NCBI GenBank assembly: GCA_040757835.1
Contig: JBFLWJ010000001.1
Span: forward strand, 394,735 to 458,734
Origin: Actinomycetota bacterium
GTDB taxonomy: Bacteria > Actinomycetota > Geothermincolia > Geothermincolales > RBG-13-55-18
DNA length: 64,000 bases
Direction of reading: 5' to 3'
Below are positions 48,945 to 57,889 of this stretch, piece by piece. Position 1 is the first letter of the stretch. Each line of letters begins with the position of its first letter. The position numbers were made by a program, and so were the translations under genes. A model generated the notes under the pieces. That model was not told the DNA's origin. It saw only the letters and a program-made list of their open reading frames with translations, and did not search any database.

Positions 48945-49628
48945 TCACGCCAGGTAGTCCATGACCAGTATGAGGGTCGCCTCGGGCAGGTCGTCAGGGG
49001 AGAGGTGCACGGGTACCTTCCCCACCCTCTCGACGGTTTCGAAATGCGAGACGAAGGGCCCCTCCGTCTCGATGGGAAAGGAGCAGGCGTCGTTGCGGAA
49101 GTGCATGGGTATGGCAATATGCGGCTCCAGGTCCTTTACCACCCGCGCGGCCTCATCCGGCGCGAGGGTGAAGAACCCCCCCACCGGGACGAAGATGACA
49201 TCGGCCCCCGCCAGCTCCCGTGCCAGCCCGCTGTCTGGAAGATGGCCGAGGTCGCCCAGGTGCACGAAGGTCAATCCCTGCATCTCCCAGCGGTAGACGA
49301 TGTTCGCCCCTCTCTCGGCGCCTCCCTGGGAGTCGTGATAGGTCGGGAAGCCGGATATGCGCACACCGCCGACTTCGCGGGGCGAGGGGTCGCGCACCAC
49401 CAGCGGGTCTCCCTTGACCAGGCCGATGTTGGAGTGGTCGGCATGGTCGTGGCTGACGAGCACGATATCGGCGGCCACATTGGGGAGGGGGTAACCGACG
49501 TAGTCGGCGTACGGGTCCGTGACCAGCCGGTGCCCGGCGCCATCCTCCAGCATGAACATGGCGTGGCCCAGCCAGCTGACCCGCACCGCCCGCGTCAGGT
49601 CCTGCTCCTCGGTGTAGCGAGAGGACAT
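48945..49628 (-). CDS. Metallo-beta-lactamase-fold hydrolase (UlaG-like)
   Basis: About 227 residues. WLGHAMFML, LVSHDHADHSN and HLGDLGHLPD carry the metal-binding residues (HxHxDH reads as HDHADH), with a late IPMHFR. This is the pattern of the UPF0173/UlaG-like hydrolases. The substrate is unknown. GGAGGTGAG precedes ATG 49628. It is immediately upstream of the nucleotidyltransferase fusion. Confidence 0.88.
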   Translation of the reverse strand: MSSRYTEEQDLTRAVRVSWLGHAMFMLEDGAGHRLVTDPYADYVGYPLPNVAADIVLVSHDHADHSNIGLVKGDPLVVRDPSPREVGGVRISGFPTYHDSQGGAERGANIVYRWEMQGLTFVHLGDLGHLPDSGLARELAGADVIFVPVGGFFTLAPDEAARVVKDLEPHIAIPMHFRNDACSFPIETEGPFVSHFETVERVGKVPVHLSPDDLPEATLILVMDYLA

Positions 49629-49729
49629 GGTCTCACCTCCTGAGCTATGGTTTTCAGCCGCCGCCCGCCCGGACCAGTCCCCCATTCATGCGAATACCGC
49701 CCGGGCAACACCGGCGTACGGAACGGCAG

Positions 49730-50344
49730 CTAGCCCTCCTCGCCGCTCTCGGTGCCGCCGGCCTTTAATGACTTTATTCCCCGCCGGATGTAGATGAAAC
49801 CGCTGACGTACGAGAAGACGATACCCGCGCAGAAGACCACGAAACCGATGGGATCGACCTTGTCGAAGAAAGCTCCTCCCGCGGCCTCGGGCAGGTTCCA
49901 GGCGATGAACAGGCAGATGGCCACGAAGAGGAGGGCGGTGGCCGCCTTGCCCGTCCAGTGCACGGCCAGCTTCTCCCGCGCCTCCTTGTCCCGTATCCCG
50001 ATGAGCGGCGCTCCGGCGAGCATCAGCACGTCTCTGGCCACGATGAGCACGCCCATCCAGATTGGGAGAAAACCGCGCCACATCAGGGCGATGAGCACGG
50101 AGATTACCAGGAGGCGGTCAGCCAGCGGGTCGACGAGCTTGCCGAACTCGGAGATGGTGTTCGTGCGGCGCGCTATCTGCCCGTCGATGAAGTCGGTGGA
50201 GGCGGCGAAGATGAACACGCCCACCGCCCAGTAGTGGGCGGCGTCCACCGTCTCTTTGGACATGATGGATATGAGCCACAGTACCACCGGTATGAGGATG
50301 ATGCGCAGGCAGGTGAAGAAATTGGCTATATTCCTCTTGATCAA
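49730..50344 (-). CDS. pgsA: CDP-diacylglycerol-glycerol-3-phosphate 3-phosphatidyltransferase
   Basis: Membrane enzyme forming phosphatidylglycerol phosphate. The CDP-alcohol phosphatidyltransferase motif DG(x2)AR(x8)G(x3)D(x3)D is complete in IDGQIARRTNTISEFG followed by KLVDPLADR. Membrane helices surround it in 204 residues. TTG 50344 follows AGGAAAGGAG. pgsA is the likely family member, although other CDP-alcohol transferases share the motif. Confidence 0.9.
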   Translation of the reverse strand: MIKRNIANFFTCLRIILIPVVLWLISIMSKETVDAAHYWAVGVFIFAASTDFIDGQIARRTNTISEFGKLVDPLADRLLVISVLIALMWRGFLPIWMGVLIVARDVLMLAGAPLIGIRDKEAREKLAVHWTGKAATALLFVAICLFIAWNLPEAAGGAFFDKVDPIGFVVFCAGIVFSYVSGFIYIRRGIKSLKAGGTESGEEG

Positions 50345-50411
50345 AGCGTGACTCCTTTCCTGCCGGCCCTTATACGAAAAAGGGCGGAAGGTCTATCCCG
50401 CCCCTGTGGCC

Positions 50412-50489
50412 TGGTCGGGATGGCCGGATTTGAACCGGCGACCTCTTGACCCCCAGTCAAGCGCGCTAACCAAGCTGCGCCACATCCCG
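50412..50489 (-). tRNA. tRNA-Pro (anticodon GGG), CCA encoded
   Basis: On the minus strand the 7-bp acceptor stem is CGGGATG with CATCCCG. The anticodon stem is CTTGA/TCAAG around loop CTGGGGG, giving anticodon GGG. The T arm (GCCGG TTCAAAT CCGGC) is canonical, and A-CCA follows the acceptor stem in the DNA. Confidence 0.95.
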
Positions 50490-50540
50490 TAAGTCTCTGC
50501 TTCCAGGTTTCTAATTCTATAGACCGCAAACGACCTTTGC

Positions 50541-50573
50541 AACGACTCGGTTACGACTCGGTTACGACTCGGC
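50541..50573. repeat. 11-base tandem repeat, three copies
   Basis: Three consecutive copies of a unit close to TACGACTCGGT fill the gap between tRNA-Pro and the diguanylate cyclase stop. The copies differ only at the first base of the first unit and the last base of the third. Recent slippage duplication is the likely origin. Confidence 0.7.
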
Positions 50574-50595
50574 TACCCCGTGCTACCCCGGTGAT

Positions 50596-52737
50596 TCAGG
50601 ATCCGGCAGACCCATTGTCCTCCGCGGGATCGTAGAGGTTGACGCGGTTGCGCCCGCTCTGCTTCGCGCGGTAGAGGGCACGGTCGGCCATGTCGATGAG
50701 CTCGTCGCCCTCACGGGCATCGTCGGGGAGGTTGGCGACCCCGATGCTGACGGTGAGGTTGCCCCCCGGCTGGTCCTCCTCGTAAGGGAAGAGGTGCTCC
50801 TGGATGACGCGCCTGATACGCTCGGCCATGTGGTATGCTTCCTGCCTGCCCACCTCGGGGATGATCACCGAGAACTCCTCTCCGCCGTAGCGGAAGACGG
50901 TGTCGACGTCGCGCGTGTTCTGCTGCAGCAGCCCCGAGAGGATGCGCAGCACCTCGTCGCCGCGGGGATGGCCGTGCTGGTCGTTATATATCTTGAAGAA
51001 ATCGATGTCGAGCATGATGAAGGAGAGGGGGCGGCCGTAACGTATCGACCGCTTTACCTCCTCCGACATCACCCTCCTGAGGTACCTGATGTTGTAAAGG
51101 CCGGTGAGTTCGTCGGTGATGGCCAGGCGGTTGATCTCCTCGAAGAGCTGGGCGCTCTCCACCGCCAGGCCGATCTGCTCGCCGATGGCGTTGGCCAGGG
51201 TGGCGTCCTCCTCGTCGAAGGCGTTGTGATAACGGCTGGCCATGTGCAGGATGCCGTAGACCTTCTTGCCGGAGCGTATGGGCACACATAACACCGAACG
51301 TGTCTCCGGGTCCACCAGCATGTTGGGGCAGCGGGAATCGTTGCTCACGTCGGTGCTCAGGTAGGTGGCGTCGTGGCGCAATACGAAGCACCCGCTGACG
51401 GTCTCGAAGGGGTGGCTGAGGTGGCGGGCCATGTATTCCTCGCTGTAACCGAAGCTGCGCACCGTCTCCATGAGTTCCGTCTTGTGGTTGATAATGTTTA
51501 TTAGCGCCTTCTCCACCGCGAACAGGCCGCGGATGACGTCCAGGGCCAGGTTATATAGCTGGTCGAGGCCGGACACGGTGCTGATGGCATCGACGACCCT
51601 GATGAGGCTGGTCAACTGGGCGACCTTCTCCTCGCTGCGGCGGTAGAGCAGGGCGTTGTCCAGGAAGACCGAGATATGTGGGGCCAGGAGCGCCGTCAGT
51701 TCGAGGTCGCTCTGCCTGAACCCCAGGCGGTCCAGCTTGTTGGCCAGCACGATGATGCCGATGCTCTTCCCCCTTGCTACCAGGGGGCAGGCCACGAGGT
51801 CGAAGACGTTGTAATCGGGGGCGAAAGGCAGGATCTTTATCTCGCCGGAGTGGCGCCGCGTCACCAGCACCGGCTTGGCCCTGAGAAAGCAGTCGGAGAG
51901 CACGCCGGGATCGGACAGGCTCATCCGCAGCTGCGAGGTGCTGATGTAATCGAGGCCCAGCGAGGGCTGTTGGGCATCGAGGGTGTAAGCGGCCTCGTTG
52001 TACAGAAACACCATGGCCACTTCCGCCTTGAGGACCTCGGCCATGCGCTGGGTGATCTCCTTGAGCACGTTATAGAGGGCAGGGCTCTTACTGGAGCTCT
52101 TGCTTATCTCGTAGAAGATCCTGAGGCGGTAACGGTCCTTGAGGATCAAGTCCACGATGAAGATGTTGATGAGGGTGGCCCCGACTATATATGAGTACCG
52201 CACCAGCAGGGCCTGGGAGAGGTTGTAGCCGGGGGGAGTCTGGCTGTCCAGGAGCACTACGGCGGTGTACCCCGCCAGGCAGAGGACGCATGCGTAGGCT
52301 GCGCCGCGGTACCCGTCATAGATGCCGCCGATGAGTGGGACGGCGCCCAGGAAGAGGAAGGTGTAGCTCTCCACCCCTCCACAGAAATAGATGGTGGCGC
52401 TGAGGAAGAAGATGTCGCCAATGGCCACCAGCCATGCGTACGGCCCCCTGAGGCTCAGGTGATCGTGGAAGGAATAGCAGACGATGGCGTAGATGAAGTA
52501 GGCGGCCATGAGGATGTAGAGCGGGACGAAATCGACTTCCCCTCCCAGGGAGATATCCAGGTGCACCAGCTGGGTGATGGACAGCAGCAACAACGCGAAT
52601 ATCGCCCGTAGCAGCAGTTCCCGCATGCGCGTGCCGCGCGTCTCCGACTTGTCGAGATCGGTTTCGTATATCATCCCCTGCCCGTCCTCGAGAAGACCAC
52701 AAGCTGGCGCCGCAACCCGCCGGGTCGGCTTCTTCAT
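50596..52737 (-). CDS. Membrane diguanylate cyclase with two GAF domains
   Basis: Makes c-di-GMP from GTP. About six N-terminal membrane helices (residues about 35-200) are followed by two GAF-type regions (about 215-370 and 385-535) and a GGDEF domain. The active-site motif is GGEEF at residues 618-622, and an inhibitory I-site RxxD (RDVD, 609-612) is five residues upstream. The cyclase is therefore likely active and product-inhibited. The 713-residue start (ATG 52737) has no clear ribosome site; residue 22 is another possible start. Confidence 0.93.
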   Translation of the reverse strand: MKKPTRRVAAPACGLLEDGQGMIYETDLDKSETRGTRMRELLLRAIFALLLLSITQLVHLDISLGGEVDFVPLYILMAAYFIYAIVCYSFHDHLSLRGPYAWLVAIGDIFFLSATIYFCGGVESYTFLFLGAVPLIGGIYDGYRGAAYACVLCLAGYTAVVLLDSQTPPGYNLSQALLVRYSYIVGATLINIFIVDLILKDRYRLRIFYEISKSSSKSPALYNVLKEITQRMAEVLKAEVAMVFLYNEAAYTLDAQQPSLGLDYISTSQLRMSLSDPGVLSDCFLRAKPVLVTRRHSGEIKILPFAPDYNVFDLVACPLVARGKSIGIIVLANKLDRLGFRQSDLELTALLAPHISVFLDNALLYRRSEEKVAQLTSLIRVVDAISTVSGLDQLYNLALDVIRGLFAVEKALINIINHKTELMETVRSFGYSEEYMARHLSHPFETVSGCFVLRHDATYLSTDVSNDSRCPNMLVDPETRSVLCVPIRSGKKVYGILHMASRYHNAFDEEDATLANAIGEQIGLAVESAQLFEEINRLAITDELTGLYNIRYLRRVMSEEVKRSIRYGRPLSFIMLDIDFFKIYNDQHGHPRGDEVLRILSGLLQQNTRDVDTVFRYGGEEFSVIIPEVGRQEAYHMAERIRRVIQEHLFPYEEDQPGGNLTVSIGVANLPDDAREGDELIDMADRALYRAKQSGRNRVNLYDPAEDNGSAGS

Positions 52738-52858
52738 CTTCCTGGAGACCCGCTCCGGGCTTACTACATCATATTATCAACCGCTATTACAGCCAATCCC
52801 CGGGTGCGAGCGCGTGGGGTATGGCGTATACGGGCAAGGGCGGAGAACGGGGCCGGCC

Positions 52859-54163
52859 TTAATCGCGGTCCTTCGCGGTGTCGGCGTAAGGCGCGAGCCG
52901 GTGCAGCGCCCCGGCGGGAATATCGGCGGTGATATGGTGGCCTTCCTCGTCGGACTCTATCTCCAGGACTTGCCCGACCCTGTAGATGAAGGCCAGCAAC
53001 TCTCCCTCGTGATGCGGGATAACGGCGCGCACCACGCGGGATGACGACAGGTGCGCAGACATCCTCTCCAGCAGGTCGGGCAGGCCCTCGCCGCTGACAG
53101 CAGAAGTGAAGACCCCCCGGTGCAGCAGCCTGGCAAGGCGCTCGCGCTCACCCGCCGGCACCAGGTCGGCCTTGTTGAGGACATAGATGGTCGGGATGTC
53201 GCTGGCGCCGAGCTCCTCCAGCACCTCGCCCGTGGCATCTATTTTTCGCTTCAAGTCGGGCGATGAGGCGTCGATCACGTGCAGGAGTACGTCGGCTTCC
53301 CGGACCTCCTCCAGGGTCGACTTGAAGGCCTCGATGAGCTGGTGCGGCAGGTGGTCTATGAAACCGACGGTATCGGTTATCACCGCCTCCCTCCCCGCCG
53401 GCAGCACGATACGCCTGGTCACGGGGTCGAGGGTCGAGAAGAGCTGGTCCTCTACGACGACACCCGCCTGGGTGAGGGCGTTGAGCAGAGAGGACTTGCC
53501 GGCATTGGTGTAGCCCACCAGGGCGAAGGTGGATACGGCCTGGCGCTCTCGCCGCTTGCGCTTCACTTTCCTCACCAGCGATAGGTCCTTGAGTTCACGG
53601 TCCAGGGTCCTGATGCGGGTCTTGATGCGCCTGCGGTCCACCTCGAGCTTGGTCTCTCCGGGGCCCCTGGTGCCGATGCCTCCGCCCAGGCGGCTCAGTT
53701 CGACGCCCTTTCCGGCCAGGCGCGTGAGCCCGTAACGGAGCTGCGCCATCTCCACCTGAGCCTTGCCCTCCTTGGAGTGGGCATGCATCGCGAAGATATC
53801 GAGGATGAGGGCGGTGCGGTCCAGCACTTTGACCTGCAGTTCGTTCTCAAGGTTGCGTTGCTGTGACGGCGTGAGGTCCTGGTCGAACACCACCAGGTCG
53901 GCCCCGCTCGCGGCCACGGCCTCCGCCAACTCCTGCAGCTTTCCCCTGCCCACGAAGGTGGCCGCGTCCGGACGCGGACGCGCCTGCAGCAATGTCACCA
54001 CCACCTCCGCGCCCGCCGTCTCCGCCAGAGAGCTCAGCTCCGCGAGGCTCTCCTCCGCCGTATCCCGGGTGGCCTCTCCCCAGCGCAGCCCCACCAGGGC
54101 GGCTCGCTCCCTCTCCACGGCGGTGTCGGCCGCGCCCCTGCTATGGTATTCATCCATGCGCAT
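52859..54163 (-). CDS. hflX: Ribosome-associated GTPase HflX
   Basis: A GTPase that splits stalled ribosomes. The N-terminal domain has the signature PRPDAATFVGRGKLQEL and LDRTALILDIFAMHAHSKEGK; GGGIGTRGPGETKLE follows. The G domain has GYTNAGKSSLLNAL, DTVGFIDHLP and NKAD. About 434 residues from ATG 54163; an ATG two codons later and a longer frame from 54226 also exist. It follows dapL by about 70 bases. Confidence 0.95.
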   Translation of the reverse strand: MRMDEYHSRGAADTAVERERAALVGLRWGEATRDTAEESLAELSSLAETAGAEVVVTLLQARPRPDAATFVGRGKLQELAEAVAASGADLVVFDQDLTPSQQRNLENELQVKVLDRTALILDIFAMHAHSKEGKAQVEMAQLRYGLTRLAGKGVELSRLGGGIGTRGPGETKLEVDRRRIKTRIRTLDRELKDLSLVRKVKRKRRERQAVSTFALVGYTNAGKSSLLNALTQAGVVVEDQLFSTLDPVTRRIVLPAGREAVITDTVGFIDHLPHQLIEAFKSTLEEVREADVLLHVIDASSPDLKRKIDATGEVLEELGASDIPTIYVLNKADLVPAGERERLARLLHRGVFTSAVSGEGLPDLLERMSAHLSSSRVVRAVIPHHEGELLAFIYRVGQVLEIESDEEGHHITADIPAGALHRLAPYADTAKDRD

Positions 54164-54233
54164 CACGCTCCGCCGCTTTCGGTGCACGAGAGGTCCTGCG
54201 TGCCGGAGGGATACCGGGCTTCCCACGCCGCTA

Positions 54234-55394
54234 TCAGGAGAACGCCTGTTTGAGCCGGTCGACCCCTTCCAGGAGGCGCTGGTCAGGAAGGGTGAGCGAG
54301 AACCTTACGAAACCCTCGCCCCGGGAGCCGTATGAGGACCCCGGCGCCACCACGATAGCGGCCTTATCAAGGAGTTCGCTGGCGAAAGCGCTTGAACTGA
54401 GACCCGCCGGGGTCTTCATCCACACGTACAGGGTGGCCCTGGGCGGGGTCACCTCCCAACCGACGCTGCGCAGGCCTTCCACCAGGGTGTCGCGCCGGTG
54501 GCTGTAGACCTCGCGGTTGTGTCTTACGCAGTCCTGGGGGCCTTCTAGAGCGGCAACGGCAGCCAGTTGCACCGCGTCGAAAACGCCGGAATCGACATTC
54601 TCCTTGACCTTGGCGAAGGCCGCGATGACCTCCGCCCCGCCCACCGCGAACCCCACGCGCCACCCGGTCATGTTGTAGGTCTTGGACAGGGAATGGAACT
54701 CCACCGTCCTCTCCCTGGCCCCGGGTATCTCGAGGAGCGAGGGGGCGACGTAACCGTCGAAGGTTATCTCTGAATACGCAAGGTCATGGGCGATGATCAC
54801 GTCGTACTTGCGGGCATAGAAGAGCAGCTCCTCGAAGAAGGCATGGTCGGCCACGGCCGCCGTGGGGTTGTTGGGGTAGTTGAGGAAGAGCAGCCGGGCC
54901 TCTCGCCAGACCTCTTCCGACACGGAGGAGAGGTCGGGCAGAAAACCCGCCTCCTCGCCCAGGGGCAACGCCTGCGGTATCCCCCCACAGAAGAGCGTGG
55001 AACTGTTGTACACGGGGTATGCGGGGTCGGGGACCAGCGCCACGTCTCCGGGGTCCAGGAGGGCCAGGGGAAAATGCGCGATGCCCTCCTTCGAACCGAT
55101 GAGGGTGAGGACCTCGGTACCCGGGTCCAGGGAGACGCCGAAGCGCCCCTCCACCCAGGCGGCGGCGGCTTCCCGGAAGCGGGGCATGCCCCGGTAGGAG
55201 GGATAACGGTGGTGTTCGGGTTTGCCGGCCTCCCGGCACAAGGCCTCGACGATATGGGGCGGCGTGGGAAGGTCGGGATCCCCGACGCCGAAGTTGATGA
55301 TGTCTACACCCTGGCTCCTCTTCTCCTCCACTCGCCGGTCTATCTCGGCGAAGAGGTAGGGCGGCAGCCCCTGCAGTCTCTTGGAAAGGTTCAA
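54234..55394 (-). CDS. dapL: LL-diaminopimelate aminotransferase
   Basis: A fold-type I PLP enzyme that converts tetrahydrodipicolinate directly to LL-diaminopimelate. LINYPNNPTAAVA, the Lys motif SLSKTYNMTGWRVGF and the segment INFGVGDPDLPTPPHIVEAL match DapL/class I aminotransferases. It lies directly downstream of dapF, which epimerises the DapL product, so the assignment is well supported. TTG 55394 follows AAGGGAG; the longer frame reads into the intergenic region. About 386 residues. Confidence 0.85.
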   Translation of the reverse strand: MNLSKRLQGLPPYLFAEIDRRVEEKRSQGVDIINFGVGDPDLPTPPHIVEALCREAGKPEHHRYPSYRGMPRFREAAAAWVEGRFGVSLDPGTEVLTLIGSKEGIAHFPLALLDPGDVALVPDPAYPVYNSSTLFCGGIPQALPLGEEAGFLPDLSSVSEEVWREARLLFLNYPNNPTAAVADHAFFEELLFYARKYDVIIAHDLAYSEITFDGYVAPSLLEIPGARERTVEFHSLSKTYNMTGWRVGFAVGGAEVIAAFAKVKENVDSGVFDAVQLAAVAALEGPQDCVRHNREVYSHRRDTLVEGLRSVGWEVTPPRATLYVWMKTPAGLSSSAFASELLDKAAIVVAPGSSYGSRGEGFVRFSLTLPDQRLLEGVDRLKQAFS

Positions 55395-55431
55395 GGCAAC
55401 TCCCTTCGGCAGATCTTGCCCATAGTCTGGC

Positions 55432-56283
55432 TCACTCCTGTATCCACCCGTCTGAGAGCTCCCCGCGAAAGACCTCGACGGCCGGTCCGGCCATGAGCAG
55501 GTGGCCGCTGCCATCGACGCCTATGTCCAGAGTCCCGCCGGGGAGCTGCACCTTGACCGGGGTCTCGCATCTCCCGGTGTGGATGGCCGCCGCGACGGCC
55601 GCACAGGCACCGGTCCCGCAGGCAAGGGTCTCCCCTACCCCGCGCTCCCACACGCGCAACACTATGCGGTGGGCGCCATCTACCTGTGCGAACTCCACGT
55701 TGGTGCGGGCGGGAAAGAGGGGGTCTCTCTCCACTCTGGGGCCCAGGCGGTCAACCGGCGCCCCAGCCGCGTCTGCGACGAAGATCACGCAATGGGGGTT
55801 GCCCATTGAGACGCAGAAAGCCTTCAGTTCCTCTCCGTCCTCAGTTCTTATGGTGACCTCGCCCGGTCTGGAGGGGTCGTCTGGAGCCGGGAGGTCGTCA
55901 GCCGCCAGTTCGGGGAGGCCCATGTCCACTTCCACCCCCGTGACCACGTTGCCGTTCAGGGACAGGCTCAGGGCCTTGACGCTGGCGCGGGTCTCTATGA
56001 GCATCCCTTCCTTGCGTATGCCCTTTTTCTCGTAGAGGTACTTGGCCAGGCAGCGTATCCCGTTCCCGCACATCTCCGCCTCGCTGCCGTCGGCGTTGAA
56101 GATGCGCATGGACGCATCGGCGCCACCGCCGGGCGCGCAGGCGAAGATCACGCCGTCCGCGCCCACGCCGGTACGGCGGTCGCATATACCGGCTATCTCC
56201 CGGGGGGAGAGGAAAGGCCCTCTCTCCCCGCCGTCCAGGACTACGAAATCGTTCCCCGTACCGTGATACTTGAAGAAATCCAT
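55432..56283 (-). CDS. dapF: Diaminopimelate epimerase
   Basis: Interconverts LL- and meso-diaminopimelate for lysine and peptidoglycan. The N terminus FFKYHGTGNDFVVLDG, the first catalytic Cys in EMCGNGIRC and the second in LACGTGACA are intact. The length of 283 residues is usual. It heads a small unit with dapL. Confidence 0.96.
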   Translation of the reverse strand: MDFFKYHGTGNDFVVLDGGERGPFLSPREIAGICDRRTGVGADGVIFACAPGGGADASMRIFNADGSEAEMCGNGIRCLAKYLYEKKGIRKEGMLIETRASVKALSLSLNGNVVTGVEVDMGLPELAADDLPAPDDPSRPGEVTIRTEDGEELKAFCVSMGNPHCVIFVADAAGAPVDRLGPRVERDPLFPARTNVEFAQVDGAHRIVLRVWERGVGETLACGTGACAAVAAAIHTGRCETPVKVQLPGGTLDIGVDGSGHLLMAGPAVEVFRGELSDGWIQE

Positions 56284-56373
56284 TTACCAAGCCGTCCCGG
56301 TCTCTTCGTATGTGCGGCGGCCGGCTGTTCCGTACCCCGCTCGTTCCCGGCCTGCCACACGCTCGGGAGCTTA

Positions 56374-57327
56374 TCACAGCCCGGCCCGCAGGTGGTCCAG
56401 TACCGCCGCGATCACCCATGGCGATGGTTCCGCGAGGTCCGCTTCGTCCAGGTCCAGCCAGTAAAGGCCCGGGATGCGCCTAAGCCAGGTGAGCTGGCGC
56501 TTGGCATAATTGCGGGACCGCCGCTTGACATTACCGATAGTTTCCTCGAGAGGTATGCCCCTGTCAAGGTGATCGAGGACCTCCTTGTAGCCCAGAGCCT
56601 GCCGCGCGGTGCGCGAGAGCCCACTGGTAGCGGCCAGGCTCCGCACCTCTTCCACGAGGCCCGCTGCGAACATCGCGTCCACGCGCGCATCAATGGCGCC
56701 GTACAGTGCCTGCCGCGGGGCGTTGAGCGCAACCCCGCTGAATTCGTAGAAGGAAGACTGCATGCCGCGCCTGGACTGGAAAGAGGAGAAAGGGACGCCG
56801 GTGCGTTCGTAGACTTCCATGGCGCGCACCACGCGGCGTGGATTGGCGAAGTCGTGGCACGACGCGAAAACGGGGTCCACCGCCGCCAGGCGCTCTTTCA
56901 GCCCCGCGAGGTCCTGGACCGCCTCCTGCTGCAGCCGGCGGCGCAGCTCGTCATCGGCAGACCCCGGTGGAAAAGAGATGTCGTATACAACCGCCTCGAA
57001 ATACAGACCGGTCCCCCCGACCAGCAGGGCGGTCCTGCCACGGGCGTTTATCTCCTCTATGGCCCGGCGCGCCTTTTCCTGGAACTGGGCGGCGGAGAAT
57101 TCGCGCGACGCTTCCACCACGTCCAGCATGTGATGGGGGACGAGGTCCGTCCACGGCTCTCCAGGCTTTGCCGTTCCGATGTCCATTCCGCGGTAGACCT
57201 GCATTGAGTCGACGGAGACGATCTCCGCCATGATGGCGGGAGCCACCTCCACGGCGATGCGGCTCTTGCCGGTGGCGGTGGGCCCGAGGATGGCCGCGAT
57301 CTTTGGACGCTTCGGAGGCACGGGCAT
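56374..57327 (-). CDS. miaA: tRNA dimethylallyltransferase
   Basis: Adds the isopentenyl group to A37 of tRNAs reading UNN codons. The P-loop ILGPTATGKS, VSVDSMQVYRGMDIGTAKP and the later GGTGLYFEAVVYD and RRSRNYAKRQLTWLRR are standard MiaA motifs. The length is 317 residues. miaB, which acts next on the same base, lies 1.5 kb upstream on the same strand, separated by the AMMECR1 and MEMO-like genes. Confidence 0.95.
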   Translation of the reverse strand: MPVPPKRPKIAAILGPTATGKSRIAVEVAPAIMAEIVSVDSMQVYRGMDIGTAKPGEPWTDLVPHHMLDVVEASREFSAAQFQEKARRAIEEINARGRTALLVGGTGLYFEAVVYDISFPPGSADDELRRRLQQEAVQDLAGLKERLAAVDPVFASCHDFANPRRVVRAMEVYERTGVPFSSFQSRRGMQSSFYEFSGVALNAPRQALYGAIDARVDAMFAAGLVEEVRSLAATSGLSRTARQALGYKEVLDHLDRGIPLEETIGNVKRRSRNYAKRQLTWLRRIPGLYWLDLDEADLAEPSPWVIAAVLDHLRAGL

Positions 57328-57333
57328 GGGCGA

Positions 57334-57873
57334 TCAGTAGAACCTGTCCACGGTGAAGCGGAAGAGCTGTATGGGCTCGTGGGGGCTGATCCCGGCTTTG
57401 TTACGGGCGATCTCGAGCTGCTGCTCTACGCTGTCCACGCCCTCGAGGTCGGGGAGGAGCAGCCCTACCCTGCTCCCCCGCTTGACGATCACGCCATAAC
57501 GGCGGGGGTCGAGCTGCGAAGCGTCGCTGACCGGTTCCGGTTCCGAGAGGACATCGACGCTGATGTCGAGGGAAGCGAGCTCGTGTTCCGATACGGGGGG
57601 GAAGCGCGGATCGTGGCAGGCGGCACTTACGGCGTTGGCGGCTATCTCCTCGGCGAGAGTCTCCTGTGTGGGCTGGAAGGTGCCTATGCACCCCCGCAAG
57701 TCTCCACCTTTCTTGATACAGACGAAAGCCGCCCCCTTTCCGTCCAGGGACCCGAAGTCATCCTTCATGTCATCCCGCGACAGCCTCTTACCCCCCTTGA
57801 CCCAGGCTTCTATGGCCGAGCGCGCCAACTTTACATGGGGGCTGGCTGTTTCATTTCCGTTGCTCTCGGGCAT
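57334..57873 (-). CDS. AMMECR1-domain protein
   Basis: About 179 residues. The family hallmark LRGCIGT is present, with SACHDPRFPPVSEHELASLDISVDVLSEPEP (split here as CHDPRFPPVSEHEL and ISVDVLSEPEPV) and RVGLLLPDLEGVDSVEQQL. AMMECR1 domains are widespread but without a defined reaction; they often pair with MEMO-like and radical-SAM proteins. ATG 57873 was chosen from AAAGGA upstream. The MEMO-like gene ends 16 bases before it. Confidence 0.93.
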   Translation of the reverse strand: MPESNGNETASPHVKLARSAIEAWVKGGKRLSRDDMKDDFGSLDGKGAAFVCIKKGGDLRGCIGTFQPTQETLAEEIAANAVSAACHDPRFPPVSEHELASLDISVDVLSEPEPVSDASQLDPRRYGVIVKRGSRVGLLLPDLEGVDSVEQQLEIARNKAGISPHEPIQLFRFTVDRFY

Positions 57874-57889
57874 GGATACATCTTTCCTT

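Noticed and set aside
47866..48957. 363-codon plus-strand frame
   Set aside because: Antisense of the nucleotidyltransferase domain with shadow-type composition.
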